Below the pieces are notes generated by a model. It was not told the DNA's origin. It ran no database searches and worked only from the letters and a program-made list of their open reading frames with translations. DNA of 64,000 nucleotides. Source: Streptomyces cynarae (GTDB taxonomy: Bacteria > Actinomycetota > Actinomycetes > Streptomycetales > Streptomycetaceae). The position numbers were made by a program, and so were the translations under genes. Positions 44,681 to 54,333 of this stretch are shown here, in pieces (position 1 is the first letter of the stretch; each line of letters opens with the position of its first letter). The stretch spans positions 6,416,001-6,480,000 of the forward strand of contig NZ_CP106793.1 in assembly GCF_025642135.1 (NCBI RefSeq), given 5' to 3'.

Positions 44681-47428
44681 GTGGCGGGGTCAGGCGGATC
44701 GCTGTCCCGAAGCGGTCTGCGCGGCCGAGAGGCAGAGCTCGAAGAGCTTCGGACACTGATCGCCTCGGTGGCCCGCACCGGAAGCGGCGCGCTGACCCTG
44801 ATCCGGGGGGAACCGGGCATCGGCAAGACCACGCTGCTGCTCGAGGCGGTCGCCACGGCCAGGGAGGCGGGGTTCTCCGCCGGCCTCGGCAAGGCCGATG
44901 AACTGCATCACATCGTGCCGCTCTCGTCGTTGGCCGCCTGCGTTCTGCACGGCGATGACCCGCTGCTGTCCGGCGACACCTTCGCCGATCTCGCGCGCCA
45001 TCATGACCGGCGGATCTGGCTGGTGGAGCGCCTGGCGGAGGCGATCGAAGTCAGAGCCGGCAGTGTGCCGGTGCTGATCGCCCTCGACGACGTGCAGTGG
45101 GCCGACCCCCTCAGCCTGTTCGCCCTGAAGCAGCTTCCGGCCCGCCTGCGGACCTCGCCGGTTCTGTGGATGCTGACCGGGCGACAGGGCCCTCCCGGTC
45201 CGGCGGAGGAGATCGTCGCGGCCGCGGGGGGCGAACTCCCCGCGGTGACCGTTCCGTTGGGCCCGCTGTCCGGAGCGGCCATCGGCCAACTGGCCGGCGA
45301 CACACTGGGAGCAGCCGTCGACGAGCGGGTGCGGGAGCTGCTCGACGGAGCCGGCGGTAACCCGTTTCTGGCGGTCGAGATGCTCGCCGGACTGCGGACC
45401 GCCGACGCCTCGGGTGAGTCCGTGCCCCCAGGGCTCGTGGTGGGTGTGCGCGGCAGGCTCAGGTCCCTGCGGCCCGAAGCGCTGCGCTTCCTGCAGGTCG
45501 GAGCGGTGCTGGGGCGCAGATTCGGCTTCGAGGACGCCGCAGCGCTCCACGGCCGACCGTCCGCCACGTTGATCGGGACGCTCGAGGAGGTGGTGCGCGC
45601 CGGACTCCTGGACGACGACGGCGACCAACTGGTCTTCCGGCATGATCTGCTGCGCCAGGCGGTCTACGTGGACATCCCGCCGTCGGCCCGGAAGTCTCTG
45701 CACCGCCAGGCCGCCCATCGCCTCGTCGCCACGGGCCACCAGCCCATCGACGCGGTGTCGCACATCCTCAGGAGCGCACAGCCCGGGGACGAGGAAGCGG
45801 TGGCGCTGTTGCGGCGAGCCGCTGACGACGTACTGCCCGTCACGCCGGGCCTCGCGGCCGACCTGATGACGCGGGCCCTGGAGTTGGTACCGGCCACACG
45901 GCCCCTGAGGTTCGACGTGGGGGAGCAGGCGATCATGTGCCTGACGCGGGCCGGCAGGAACCGTGAGGCACTGTCGACCGGCGACCGGTTGCTGGCCGGC
46001 CGGCCACCCCTGGAGGCGATCGGCCGGCTGCAGGCCGCCCTCGGCGGGACGCTGTGGAACCTGGATCTCGCCGAGGAGTTGCGCCGCCGGGCCGAAACGG
46101 CCCTCGCCGTGGGGGGCGCCGCCCCCGAGGTGGAGGCCAGGCTGGCCGCCCTGCGTGCGCTGGCCCTGTCCCGGAGCCACGATCTCGGCGGAGCGCGTGA
46201 GGCCGGCGAGAACGCGCTGGGTGCGGCCATCGCGATCGGTGACCGGGAGGCGCACGTCCTGTCCCTGTTCGGGCTCGGCGAGATCGCGCTCAACGCGGGC
46301 GAGAACGCCGTCGCACTGGCGCGCTTCACCGCGCTCAGCGCCGTGGACTCCGCGTTCCTTCCCGAAGAGATCGTGGCGTACCAGCACCTGGACGACTACG
46401 AGTCCGGTGAGCGGCTGCTTCAGCGGGCGGCGGACGACGCCGGGTCGTCCCGTGAGGCCATGCTGCTGTGGGCGCAGGCTCAGCAGCATCTGGGCCTCGG
46501 CAGGCTCGACGACGCCGAAGCCGACTTCGTGACCATGGAGCGCCTGGAAGACGACGTACAGGTCCCCGTCCAGCAGGTGAACGCTCGCGTGATCCGCTCC
46601 CGGATCGCGCTGCTGCGCGGCGACCGGGACGCGGCGCGGCTACACCTGGCGGCGGCACGGGAAAGACTGGCGGCCAAGCCGAACCCGGGCAACACGGCCG
46701 CGGTGCGCTTCCTGGAAGCGATCCTCGCCGAGGACGACGGGGACATCGGGCTCGCCGTCGACAAGATTCGACAGGTGCAGCGGGAAGGTCCCTTCATGCG
46801 CTGGCGGCTGCTGCGCACCTGGGTCGACTCGGCGGTACGCATGGCCCTGCGAGGCGCGGACCACGGACTCGCCGAGGATCTGGCCGCGCAGGCCGAAGCC
46901 CACGCCGAGCGCAATCCGGCCGTGCCCACCGCCACGGGTGTCGCGGCGCAGGCCCTCGGGCTCCTGAAGAACGATCTCGCCCTGCTGGAACGTTCCGTCG
47001 AGCTGCTCGAGGCATCCCCTCGCCCGCTGGTACGGGCCGCCGCCTGTGCCGACCTCGGAAAGGCGCTGCTGGCGGCAGGCCGTAAGCAGCAGGCCGTGGC
47101 CGTCCTGACCCAGGCCCATGCCGCGTTCGCAGCGTCAGGCGCGCATGCCGGGGCGGCTCGCGTAAGGCGGGATCTCGAACCTGCAGGGGGCGCAAGCCGC
47201 AGGGCGGCGAGCAGGCAGCGGCCCGTCCAGGGATGGGAGGCGTTGACGGCCTCGGAGAAGAAGGTCGCGCGCCTGATCGCCGAGGGCCACACCAACCGGT
47301 CGGCCGCCGACCTGCTCGTCGTCTCCCCGCACACGGTCAACACTCATCTGACGTCCGTCTTCCGGAAGCTGTCGGTCAACTCCCGGGTCCAGCTCGCCAA
47401 CATGGTGACGGCCTTGCGCGACGACTAG
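44681..47428 (+). CDS. Large ATP-binding LuxR-family regulator (LAL), copy 2
   Basis: A 915-residue LAL regulator. Walker A is GEPGIGKTTLL, Walker B is VLIALDDVQWADP, and the C-terminal LuxR domain is LTASEKKVARLIAEGHTNRS to LSVNSRVQLANMV. The middle is Ala-rich and helical, as expected for TPR-like repeats. GTG 44681 is chosen because GGAGGG lies 7 nt upstream; upstream in-frame starts lack a site. The 230 nt before it (44451-44680) contain no clear gene. Confidence 0.9.
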   Translation: MAGSGGSLSRSGLRGREAELEELRTLIASVARTGSGALTLIRGEPGIGKTTLLLEAVATAREAGFSAGLGKADELHHIVPLSSLAACVLHGDDPLLSGDTFADLARHHDRRIWLVERLAEAIEVRAGSVPVLIALDDVQWADPLSLFALKQLPARLRTSPVLWMLTGRQGPPGPAEEIVAAAGGELPAVTVPLGPLSGAAIGQLAGDTLGAAVDERVRELLDGAGGNPFLAVEMLAGLRTADASGESVPPGLVVGVRGRLRSLRPEALRFLQVGAVLGRRFGFEDAAALHGRPSATLIGTLEEVVRAGLLDDDGDQLVFRHDLLRQAVYVDIPPSARKSLHRQAAHRLVATGHQPIDAVSHILRSAQPGDEEAVALLRRAADDVLPVTPGLAADLMTRALELVPATRPLRFDVGEQAIMCLTRAGRNREALSTGDRLLAGRPPLEAIGRLQAALGGTLWNLDLAEELRRRAETALAVGGAAPEVEARLAALRALALSRSHDLGGAREAGENALGAAIAIGDREAHVLSLFGLGEIALNAGENAVALARFTALSAVDSAFLPEEIVAYQHLDDYESGERLLQRAADDAGSSREAMLLWAQAQQHLGLGRLDDAEADFVTMERLEDDVQVPVQQVNARVIRSRIALLRGDRDAARLHLAAARERLAAKPNPGNTAAVRFLEAILAEDDGDIGLAVDKIRQVQREGPFMRWRLLRTWVDSAVRMALRGADHGLAEDLAAQAEAHAERNPAVPTATGVAAQALGLLKNDLALLERSVELLEASPRPLVRAAACADLGKALLAAGRKQQAVAVLTQAHAAFAASGAHAGAARVRRDLEPAGGASRRAASRQRPVQGWEALTASEKKVARLIAEGHTNRSAADLLVVSPHTVNTHLTSVFRKLSVNSRVQLANMVTALRDD

Positions 47429-47573
47429 GGACGACCGAGTACGACCAGCGACGGAGACGGAGACGGCTGGGCACCACTGGAGGCGCCCGGACGGGTCTAT
47501 TGGTACGTTCACGCGATGCCGGCGCCGCCCGAACGCGCTTGGCTGGGGCCAGACTCACTCGGAGGCCACCGAC

Positions 47574-48341
47574 GTGCACCGACACACCCCCACACCGCCG
47601 ACCGTCGTGCTCGTGCACGGTGCGTTCACCGACGCCTCGTCCTGGGCGGGGGTCATCAGCCTCCTCCACGCCGCCGGACTGACCGTGCGCGCCCTGGCGA
47701 ACCCGTTGCGCGGTCTGGCGGAGGACGCCGCCTACATCCGGAGCGCGGTGCGCCGCATCGAGGCCCCGGTCGTGCTCGTCGGCCACGGCTACGGTGGCGC
47801 GGTCATCACCGAGGCCGCCACCGACGCCGACAACACCGTGGCGTTGTGCTATGTCGCGGCGTTCGGCCTCGACGCCGGAGAGTGCCTCCTCGACATCACC
47901 GGCCGCTTCGCCCCCATGCCCTCGACCGACGCCACCTCGACCGCCGCTCTCCCCGCCCGGCTCGGCGCCGGCCAGGAGAGCGAGCTGTCCATCCGCAAGG
48001 AACGTTTCCCGCAGGTGTACGCCGCGGACCTGCCGCCCCGCGTCACCAGCGTGCTGTCCGTGACGCAGCGCCCGATCGCCCGCAGCGCCCTGACCGGTAG
48101 ATCGGGCCCGCCGGCATGGGCCTCCAAGCCGTCCTGGTACGCCATCGCGGCCGCCGACCGAATGCTCAACCCCACCGCTCAGCGCTTCATGGCACAGCGC
48201 ATGGCGGCCACCGAATACTTACTGGACGCCTCGCACGCCGCGGTTCTCTCACAGCCCGGCGCCGTGGCGGCGATGATCCGGGAAGCGGCAGGACACAGCA
48301 CTGATCGCGACGACGGCCGAAAGCCTCGGCATACCTTCTGA
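47574..48341 (+). CDS. Alpha/beta hydrolase with the nucleophile Ser replaced by Gly
   Basis: A 255-residue protein of the Streptomyces hydrolase family whose elbow usually reads GHSYGG. Here the elbow is LVGHGYGGAVIT, with codon GGC at 47787-47789, so the nucleophile is missing. The Asp (AADRMLNPTA) and His (LDASHAAVLSQP) of the triad are still present, as is the oxyanion block VVLVHGAFTDASSW. It may be catalytically inactive or use a different chemistry. GTG 47574 follows LAL copy 2 by 145 nt. Confidence 0.8.
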   Translation: MHRHTPTPPTVVLVHGAFTDASSWAGVISLLHAAGLTVRALANPLRGLAEDAAYIRSAVRRIEAPVVLVGHGYGGAVITEAATDADNTVALCYVAAFGLDAGECLLDITGRFAPMPSTDATSTAALPARLGAGQESELSIRKERFPQVYAADLPPRVTSVLSVTQRPIARSALTGRSGPPAWASKPSWYAIAAADRMLNPTAQRFMAQRMAATEYLLDASHAAVLSQPGAVAAMIREAAGHSTDRDDGRKPRHTF

Positions 48342-48529
48342 TCAGGTCGATGAGGTAATGTCCCCGCTCGAACGGGAAGTCGCCGGAATGGACCTTCTCC
48401 TCGGCGACGCGGACGCCTGGCCTTCGCCCCCAGGCTCCCACCGGCCGAGTCGCCGGGGGGTGCCTTGGTTCCGCCTTCGCCTCCCGAGAGCGAAACTCCG
48501 GCGACAGATGTCACTCGGAAGGCACCACC

Positions 48530-49780
48530 ATGGTTTCACCCGCCAGAACGTCGGCACGGCGGATCACCGCCCTTTTGGGAACGGTCGCTCTCGCTCTGGC
48601 AGCCACCGGGTGCGCCGGCGGATCCGGATCCGGATCCGCCACGGACAAGGTGACCTCCATCACCGCGCTCGACTATTACACCGACACGACCGAACACGCC
48701 CAATGGGGCGAGCGCCTCACCGCCTGCGGCAAGGCCGCCGGCGTGGCGGTCGAGCACAGGAGCGTCCCGGGGGCGTCGCTCGTCCCCAAGGTGCTGCAGC
48801 AGGCGTCGTCGCGGACCCTTCCCGACCTGTTGATGCTGGACAACCCCGACCTGCAGCAGATCGCGCAGACCGGCGCGCTGACCCCCTTGGACCGGTACGG
48901 CATCGACTCCGGCGGCTTCGCCAAGGGCATCCAGTCGGCGGGCACCTACCAGGGGAAGGTGTACGGACTGGCGCCCACCGTCAGCACGATCGCCCTCTTC
49001 TACAACAAGGACATGCTCGCCGAGGCGGGTGTCGCGGTGCCGAAGACCTGGGACGAGTTGAAGGCGGCGGCGGCGAAGCTGACCCGCCCGGGACGCTACG
49101 GGATGGCGGTCGACGCGAACGCCACCTTCGAGGGCACCTGGCAGTTCCTGCCCTTCCTGTGGTCCAACGGCGGGGACGAGAGGCGACTGGACACCCCGCA
49201 GGCCGCGCAGGCACTCCAGCTGTGGGTGGACCTGATGAAGAGCGGATCCATGTCGAAGTCCGTGCTGAACTGGACGCAGGCCGACGTCCACGACCAGTTC
49301 GTCGCCGGCAGGGCGGCCATGATGGTCAACGGCCCCTGGCGGATCTCCGAGCTGAACCAGGACAAGAACTTGCACTGGGGTGTGGTCCCCATCCCCGTCC
49401 GTCAGGCGGGGCAGACCCTTGTCACACCGCTCGGCGGCGAGGTGTGGACGGTCCCGCAGACCGCGTCCAAGGCCCGGCAGCAGAAGGCCGCCCAGGTACT
49501 CGCCTGCCTGAACGACTCCACGAACATGCTGGCCCTGGCCAAGCAGTACTTCACCGTGCCCTCCCGCACCGCGGTGGCGTCCCGGTACGCCGAGCAGGTC
49601 CCGTCGATGGCCGCCTTCGCCCGAAGCGTCGAGAAGGCCCGAGCCCGTACCGGCGAACTCGGCGTCAAGTGGCCCAAGGCGGCGACCGGGATCTACACCG
49701 CGATCCAGGCCGCCCTGACCGGCGAGCAGACACCGCAGGAAGCACTCCGGCATGCGCAGCAGATCGCGACCGGTTCCTGA
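48530..49780 (+). CDS. Sugar ABC transporter substrate-binding lipoprotein
   Basis: A 416-residue family-1 extracellular binding protein. The signal peptide ends at the lipobox LAATGC-AGG. The binding fold shows in VYGLAPTVSTIALFYNKDML and MMVNGPWRISEL. GGAAGG lies 7 nt before ATG 48530. The end overlaps the first permease by 29 nt. The substrate is probably a sugar or oligosaccharide, but it cannot be named. Confidence 0.9.
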   Translation: MVSPARTSARRITALLGTVALALAATGCAGGSGSGSATDKVTSITALDYYTDTTEHAQWGERLTACGKAAGVAVEHRSVPGASLVPKVLQQASSRTLPDLLMLDNPDLQQIAQTGALTPLDRYGIDSGGFAKGIQSAGTYQGKVYGLAPTVSTIALFYNKDMLAEAGVAVPKTWDELKAAAAKLTRPGRYGMAVDANATFEGTWQFLPFLWSNGGDERRLDTPQAAQALQLWVDLMKSGSMSKSVLNWTQADVHDQFVAGRAAMMVNGPWRISELNQDKNLHWGVVPIPVRQAGQTLVTPLGGEVWTVPQTASKARQQKAAQVLACLNDSTNMLALAKQYFTVPSRTAVASRYAEQVPSMAAFARSVEKARARTGELGVKWPKAATGIYTAIQAALTGEQTPQEALRHAQQIATGS

Positions 49781-50708
49781 CGAGGACGAGGCCGCGCACG
49801 GCAGGGCCCGGGCTGCGGCCCGGGCCCGCTTCTGGGAGCCGGTCTCCCAGTGGATGTTCATCGTGCCCGCGGTGACGTACCTGCTGCTGTTCTTCGGCTA
49901 CCCGATCGTCAAGAACGTCGTGATGAGCTTCCAGCAGTACACGACCACCACCTTCTACACCGGTGCCGCGCCGTTCGCAGGGCTGCAGAACTACACGAAG
50001 ATCCTGTCCTCGGACCTGTTCCCCAAGGCCTTGCTGACGACGGTCCTGTTCACAGCCGGATCGATAGCCGGGCAGTTCGTGGTCGGCCTGGCACTCGCCC
50101 TGTTCTTCCAGCGCCGCTTCCCGCTCGGCGGCGTTCTGCGGTCGCTGTTGCTACTGCCGTGGCTGCTGCCGCTGGTCGTCTCGGGGACGACGTGGAGGTG
50201 GATGCTCGACACCGACGACGGAGTCGTCAACAAGGCGCTGCGCGACCTCCACCTGCTGTCATCCGGCATACCCTGGCTCACCGGCACCTCACAGGCGCTC
50301 GTGGCGGTGATCCTCATCAACATCTGGGTGGGCATCCCGTTCAACACCGTGATCCTGTACGGCGGCCTGCAGGACATTCCGGTGCATCTGTACGAGGCGG
50401 CGAAACTGGACGGCGCCGGTGCGGTGGCGGCGTTCCGCCATGTCACCTGGCCACTGCTGCGCCCCGTGGTCGACGTCGTGCTGGTGCTGGGCGTGGTCTA
50501 CACGATCAAGGTGCTGGACCTCATCCTCATCGTGACCGGCGGAGGACCGGCCGACGCCACCGAGACCCTCGCAACCCGGTCCTACGAACTGTCCTTCCAG
50601 CAGTTCGAGTTCGGGCGCGGCGCCGCGATGAGCAACGTACTCGTCGCCGTCTCGCTCATCTTCGCCTTCGTCCACCTGCGCGCCCGCCGGCGCGCCCGGC
50701 GCACCTGA
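49752..50708 (+). CDS. Sugar ABC transporter permease (MalF type)
   Basis: A 318-residue permease with six helices (for example FIVPAVTYLLLFFGYPIV and GGVLRSLLLLPWLLPLVVSG) and the EAA loop DIPVHLYEAAKLDGAGAVAA. It pairs with the downstream MalG-type permease. The N-terminal ~30 residues are basic and polar. ATG 49752 lies inside the end of the binding-protein gene. Confidence 0.9.
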   Translation: MRSRSRPVPDEDEAAHGRARAAARARFWEPVSQWMFIVPAVTYLLLFFGYPIVKNVVMSFQQYTTTTFYTGAAPFAGLQNYTKILSSDLFPKALLTTVLFTAGSIAGQFVVGLALALFFQRRFPLGGVLRSLLLLPWLLPLVVSGTTWRWMLDTDDGVVNKALRDLHLLSSGIPWLTGTSQALVAVILINIWVGIPFNTVILYGGLQDIPVHLYEAAKLDGAGAVAAFRHVTWPLLRPVVDVVLVLGVVYTIKVLDLILIVTGGGPADATETLATRSYELSFQQFEFGRGAAMSNVLVAVSLIFAFVHLRARRRARRT

Positions 50709-50719
50709 GGGGGGATCCC

Positions 50720-51535
50720 GTGAAGCGCGCACCGAGCCGTGGTCTGGTGTCCACGATCGTCGGGATCGTCCTGCTCGCGGTGATGCTGTTCCCCGTCTAC
50801 TGGATGGTGAACGCCTCCCTGCAGCCGGCGGGCAACCCACTACGGGGAGGCTGGTTCCCGCTCCACCCGGACCTCGGCGGATACGCCACGGCACTGCGCG
50901 ATCAGGGACGCAACCTCGTCACCAGTCTCGTCGTGGCCCTCGGCAGCGTGGCGTTCAGCCTCGCGCTCGCCGCGCCGGCGGCCTACGCGCTGGCCCACCT
51001 CCCCGTCCGGGGCATCAACCTCGTGCTCTTCGGCGTCCTGATCACACAGATGGTGCCGGGCATCGCCGTGGCCAACGCGCTCTACAACGCCTACAACGAC
51101 CTGGGACTGCTCAACTCCTCGCTCGGACTGGTCCTCGCCGACTCCACCGCCGGGGTCCCCTTCGCGATCATCATTCTCCGTTCGTTCATGCAGGGCATTC
51201 CCAGGGAGATCATCGAGGCCGCGCGCGTGGACGGTGCCGGGAGGCTGCGCACCTTCCGCTCGGTGGTGCTCCCGTTGAGCACCAACGCGCTGATCACCGC
51301 AGCGCTCTTCACCTTCCTCTTCGCCTGGAGCGACTTCCTCTTCGCCCTCACCCTGACCACCACGGATACCGTGCGGCCGATCACCCTCGGCATCTACGAG
51401 TACATCGGCGCGCACACGAACCAGTGGAACGCCATCATGGCCACCGCGGTCCTGGCCTCCGCCCCGGCGGCCGTGCTGCTCGTCATCGCCCAGCGCCACG
51501 TCGCCGCAGGCGCCACGAGCGGGGCCGTCAAGTGA
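50720..51535 (+). CDS. Sugar ABC transporter permease (MalG type)
   Basis: A 271-residue permease. [20 protein letters not shown] is the first helix, and the EAA loop is [29 protein letters not shown] precedes GTG 50720. No ATPase gene follows; Streptomyces sugar importers commonly share the ATPase MsiK, which is encoded elsewhere. The system is therefore complete only if such an ATPase exists. Confidence 0.9.
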   Translation: MKRAPSRGLVSTIVGIVLLAVMLFPVYWMVNASLQPAGNPLRGGWFPLHPDLGGYATALRDQGRNLVTSLVVALGSVAFSLALAAPAAYALAHLPVRGINLVLFGVLITQMVPGIAVANALYNAYNDLGLLNSSLGLVLADSTAGVPFAIIILRSFMQGIPREIIEAARVDGAGRLRTFRSVVLPLSTNALITAALFTFLFAWSDFLFALTLTTTDTVRPITLGIYEYIGAHTNQWNAIMATAVLASAPAAVLLVIAQRHVAAGATSGAVK

Positions 51536-51564
51536 GGGACGGTCCCGTCTGCCTCCGGTCCCTC
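51534..51564 (+). terminator. Possible terminator after the MalG-type permease
   Basis: GAGGGAC / GTCCCTC (7 bp, perfect) flank a 17-nt loop, beginning inside the stop region of the permease gene. Confidence 0.4.
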
Positions 51565-51590
51565 GGAGCAGTGCGCTCCGGCCCATGGCC

Positions 51591-51620
51591 GGACAGGGCT
51601 CTTCGGGACAGGGCTCTTCG
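51591..51620. repeat. Tandem 15-bp duplication upstream of miaB
   Basis: GGACAGGGCTCTTCG occurs twice head to tail (51591-51605 and 51606-51620). It covers the expected -35 area of the miaB promoter. Confidence 0.7.
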
Positions 51621-51629
51621 AGTACCGCC

Positions 51630-51635
51630 TACCCT
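51630..51635 (+). promoter_or_regulatory. -10 element of miaB, leaderless start likely
   Basis: TACCCT ends 6 nt before ATG 51642, and no Shine-Dalgarno is present. Confidence 0.45.
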
Positions 51636-51641
51636 TGTTCC

Positions 51642-53171
51642 ATGACCAGCAGCAGCGACCGGAGCCCCGCAGTGGACGTTCACGCACCCAAGAGCTATGA
51701 GATCCGCACCTACGGGTGCCAGATGAACGTCCACGATTCCGAGCGATTGGCCGGGCTGCTCGAAGAGGCCGGGTACGTGCGTGCGCCCGAGGGGGCGGAC
51801 GGCGACGCGGACGTGGTCGTCTTCAACACCTGCGCCGTGCGGGAGAACGCCGACAACCGGCTCTACGGCAACCTCGGCCGCCTCGCGCCGAAGAAGGCCG
51901 TCCGGCCCGGCATGCAGATCGCCGTCGGCGGCTGCCTGGCGCAGAAGGACCGCGACACCATCGTGAAGAAGGCGCCCTGGGTGGACGTCGTCTTCGGTAC
52001 GCACAACATCGGCAAGCTGCCGGTCCTGCTGGAGCGCGCCCGCGTCCAGGAGGAGGCACAGGTCGAGATCGCCGAGTCGCTGGAGGCCTTCCCGTCCACC
52101 CTGCCGACGCGGCGCGAGAGCGCCTACGCGGCCTGGGTGTCGATCTCCGTCGGCTGCAACAACACCTGCACCTTCTGTATCGTCCCGGCGCTGCGCGGCA
52201 AGGAGAAGGACCGCCGCCCCGGCGACATCCTCGCCGAGGTCGAGGCACTGGTCGCCGAGGGTGTCTCCGAGATCACGCTGCTGGGCCAGAACGTCAACGC
52301 CTACGGCTCCGACATCGGCGACCGTGAGGCCTTCAGCAAGCTGCTGCGTGCCTGCGGGAACATCGACGGCCTGGAGCGCGTCCGCTTCACCTCCCCGCAC
52401 CCGCGCGACTTCACCGACGACGTCATCGCGGCCATGGCCGAGACTCCGAACGTGATGCCGCAGCTGCACATGCCGCTGCAGTCCGGCTCGGACGCCGTGC
52501 TCAAGGCGATGCGCCGGTCCTACCGTCAGGAGCGCTACCTGGGGATCATCGAGAAGGTGCGCGCCGCCATCCCGCACGCCGCGATCACCACCGACATCAT
52601 CGTCGGCTTCCCCGGGGAGACCGAGGAGGACTTCGAGCAGACGCTGCACGTGGTGCGCGAGGCGCGGTTCGCGCAGGCGTTCACCTTCCAGTACTCCAAG
52701 CGGCCCGGCACCCCGGCCGCCGAGATGGAGAACCAGATCCCCAAGGAGGTCGTCCAGGCGCGCTACGAGCGGCTCGTCGCCCTCCAGGAGGAGATCTCCT
52801 GGGAGGAGAACAAGAAGCAGGTCGGCCGCACGCTGGAGCTGATGGTCGCCGAGGGCGAGGGGCGCAAGGACGGGGCCACCCACCGGCTGTCCGGCCGCGC
52901 CCCCGACAACCGCCTGGTCCACTTCACCAAGCCGGAGCAGGAGGTGCGCCCGGGTGACGTGGTGACCGTCGAGGTGACGTACGCCGCCCCGCACCACCTC
53001 CTCGCCGAGGGAGCCGTCCTCGACGTGCGCCGCACGCGCGCGGGCGACGCGTGGGCGAAGCGGAACGCGGCGGAGGCCGCCGAGCCGGCCGGTGTGATGC
53101 TGGGTCTGCCGAAGGTCGGCGTGCCGGCGCCCCTGCCCGTGGCCACCGCCGGCGCCTGCGGCTGCGACTGA
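51642..53171 (+). CDS. miaB: tRNA-2-methylthio-N6-dimethylallyladenosine synthase MiaB
   Basis: Radical-SAM methylthiotransferase that modifies A37 next to UNN anticodons. The N-terminal cluster Cys are C26 ([11 protein letters not shown]), C64 (NTCAVREN) and C98 (GGCLAQKD). The radical-SAM triad is C172/C176/C179 ([10 protein letters not shown]), and a TRAM domain is at ~420-480. The 509-residue length and QMN signature separate it from RimO. It acts after MiaA, encoded ~1.6 kb downstream. ATG 51642 is the start; an upstream TTG/GTG frame lies in the promoter. Confidence 0.96.
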   Translation: MTSSSDRSPAVDVHAPKSYEIRTYGCQMNVHDSERLAGLLEEAGYVRAPEGADGDADVVVFNTCAVRENADNRLYGNLGRLAPKKAVRPGMQIAVGGCLAQKDRDTIVKKAPWVDVVFGTHNIGKLPVLLERARVQEEAQVEIAESLEAFPSTLPTRRESAYAAWVSISVGCNNTCTFCIVPALRGKEKDRRPGDILAEVEALVAEGVSEITLLGQNVNAYGSDIGDREAFSKLLRACGNIDGLERVRFTSPHPRDFTDDVIAAMAETPNVMPQLHMPLQSGSDAVLKAMRRSYRQERYLGIIEKVRAAIPHAAITTDIIVGFPGETEEDFEQTLHVVREARFAQAFTFQYSKRPGTPAAEMENQIPKEVVQARYERLVALQEEISWEENKKQVGRTLELMVAEGEGRKDGATHRLSGRAPDNRLVHFTKPEQEVRPGDVVTVEVTYAAPHHLLAEGAVLDVRRTRAGDAWAKRNAAEAAEPAGVMLGLPKVGVPAPLPVATAGACGCD

Positions 53172-53208
53172 CGCCACCGTCACCGCCGTACGCGGCGTCC
53201 GGCCCGGT

Positions 53209-53214
53209 TAGGCT
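53209..53214 (+). promoter_or_regulatory. -10 element of the LigB-like gene
   Basis: TAGGCT ends 7 nt before ATG 53222, with no Shine-Dalgarno. This is another leaderless candidate. Confidence 0.4.
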
Positions 53215-53221
53215 GCGGATC

Positions 53222-53932
53222 ATGCTTGTCGCCGCCGCCGTCTGTCCCTTTCCGCCCCTGCTCGTGCCCGAGGTCGCCGCGGGTGCGGCGCCCGAACTGG
53301 ACGGCGCCCGTGCCGCCTGCAAGGACGCGCTGGGCGTGCTCGCCGCCGCCCGCCCCGACCGGCTGGTGGTCGTCGGGCCCGCCGGGGAGGGCGAGGAGGG
53401 CACCTACGCGGAGGGCGCGCGGGGGTCGTTCCGGGGCTTCGGTGTGGACGTCGACGTACGCCTGGGTGCGGGCGGCACGGCTCAGGAGCGTGAGCTTCCG
53501 CCGGCGCTCGCGGTCGCCGCGTGGCTGCTGGATCGCACGCGCTGGGCCGGCGCACCCGTGGAGGGGCTGGCAGTGCCGGAACTCGTGGCACCCGAGCGGT
53601 GCGCCGAGGTCGGAGCCGAGCTGGCCGCACAGGCCGAGCGGACGGCCCTGCTGATCATGGGCGACGGCAGCGCGTGCCGCTCGGTGAAGGCGCCGGGCTA
53701 CCTGGACGAGCGCGCGGCCGACTTCGACGCGGAGGTCGCGCGGGCGCTGGGCGCGGCGGACGTGACGGCACTGAGATCCCTTGACCCGGCCCTCGCCCAC
53801 GCATTGCGGGCCCGCGGCCGGGCCCCCTGGCAGGTCCTCGCGGGCGCGGCAGAAGGCGTACGCCTGTCCGGCAACCTGCTGTACGACGAGGCGCCGTACG
53901 GCGTGGGGTACATGGTGGCCGCCTGGTCGTAG
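53222..53932 (+). CDS. LigB-like / class III extradiol dioxygenase fold protein
   Basis: A 236-residue protein conserved beside miaB in Streptomyces. The N-terminus LVAAAVCPFPPLLVPEVAAG matches actinobacterial proteins annotated as class III extradiol ring-cleavage dioxygenase-like. The usual paired His for Fe(II) is not obvious, so enzymatic activity is doubtful. The ATG is at 53222. Confidence 0.7.
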   Translation: MLVAAAVCPFPPLLVPEVAAGAAPELDGARAACKDALGVLAAARPDRLVVVGPAGEGEEGTYAEGARGSFRGFGVDVDVRLGAGGTAQERELPPALAVAAWLLDRTRWAGAPVEGLAVPELVAPERCAEVGAELAAQAERTALLIMGDGSACRSVKAPGYLDERAADFDAEVARALGAADVTALRSLDPALAHALRARGRAPWQVLAGAAEGVRLSGNLLYDEAPYGVGYMVAAWS

Positions 53933-54056
53933 CGGTCCTGTGAGCGCGACCGCCGGGTTCGGGTAGCTCCTGCGTGGTACCGCGACACGGCGGACGGCCG
54001 GGAGGCCGTGGCCCCGCGGCCCTCCGCCGATGGGTGACGCGCTGTCCGGAGCGTGA

Positions 54057-54308
54057 TCAGGAGGCCGAAGGCGGCTGTGGTGTCTCCGGGGGCGCCGCTT
54101 CGCCGGTCGACGGGCCGGTGTCCCGGTGGGCGAGGCGCTCCACCGCGTGCTTCGCCTTGTCCGTGCCCGTGTGGATCTTGTCGCTGTACTTGCCCTTGGT
54201 CCGATCGTCGATCATCTTCGCGGCCTTGTCGAGGCCACGATCGACCTTGTCCTCGTGCTGCTGCGCGAGGTCCGAGACCTTGGCTTTCAGGTTGTCCACG
54301 AGCCCCAT
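54057..54308 (-). CDS. MT0933-type antitoxin family protein
   Basis: An 83-residue amphipathic, charged protein beginning MGLVDNLKAKVSDLAQQHED and containing KVDRGLDKAAKMIDDRTKGK, the signature of the Rv0909/MT0933 antitoxin family. No toxin gene is adjacent. It may be a stress-response CsbD-like protein instead. GGAAGGTGG precedes ATG 54308. Confidence 0.7.
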   Translation of the reverse strand: MGLVDNLKAKVSDLAQQHEDKVDRGLDKAAKMIDDRTKGKYSDKIHTGTDKAKHAVERLAHRDTGPSTGEAAPPETPQPPSAS

Positions 54309-54333
54309 GGTCCACCTTCCCTGGCTCAAGCGG

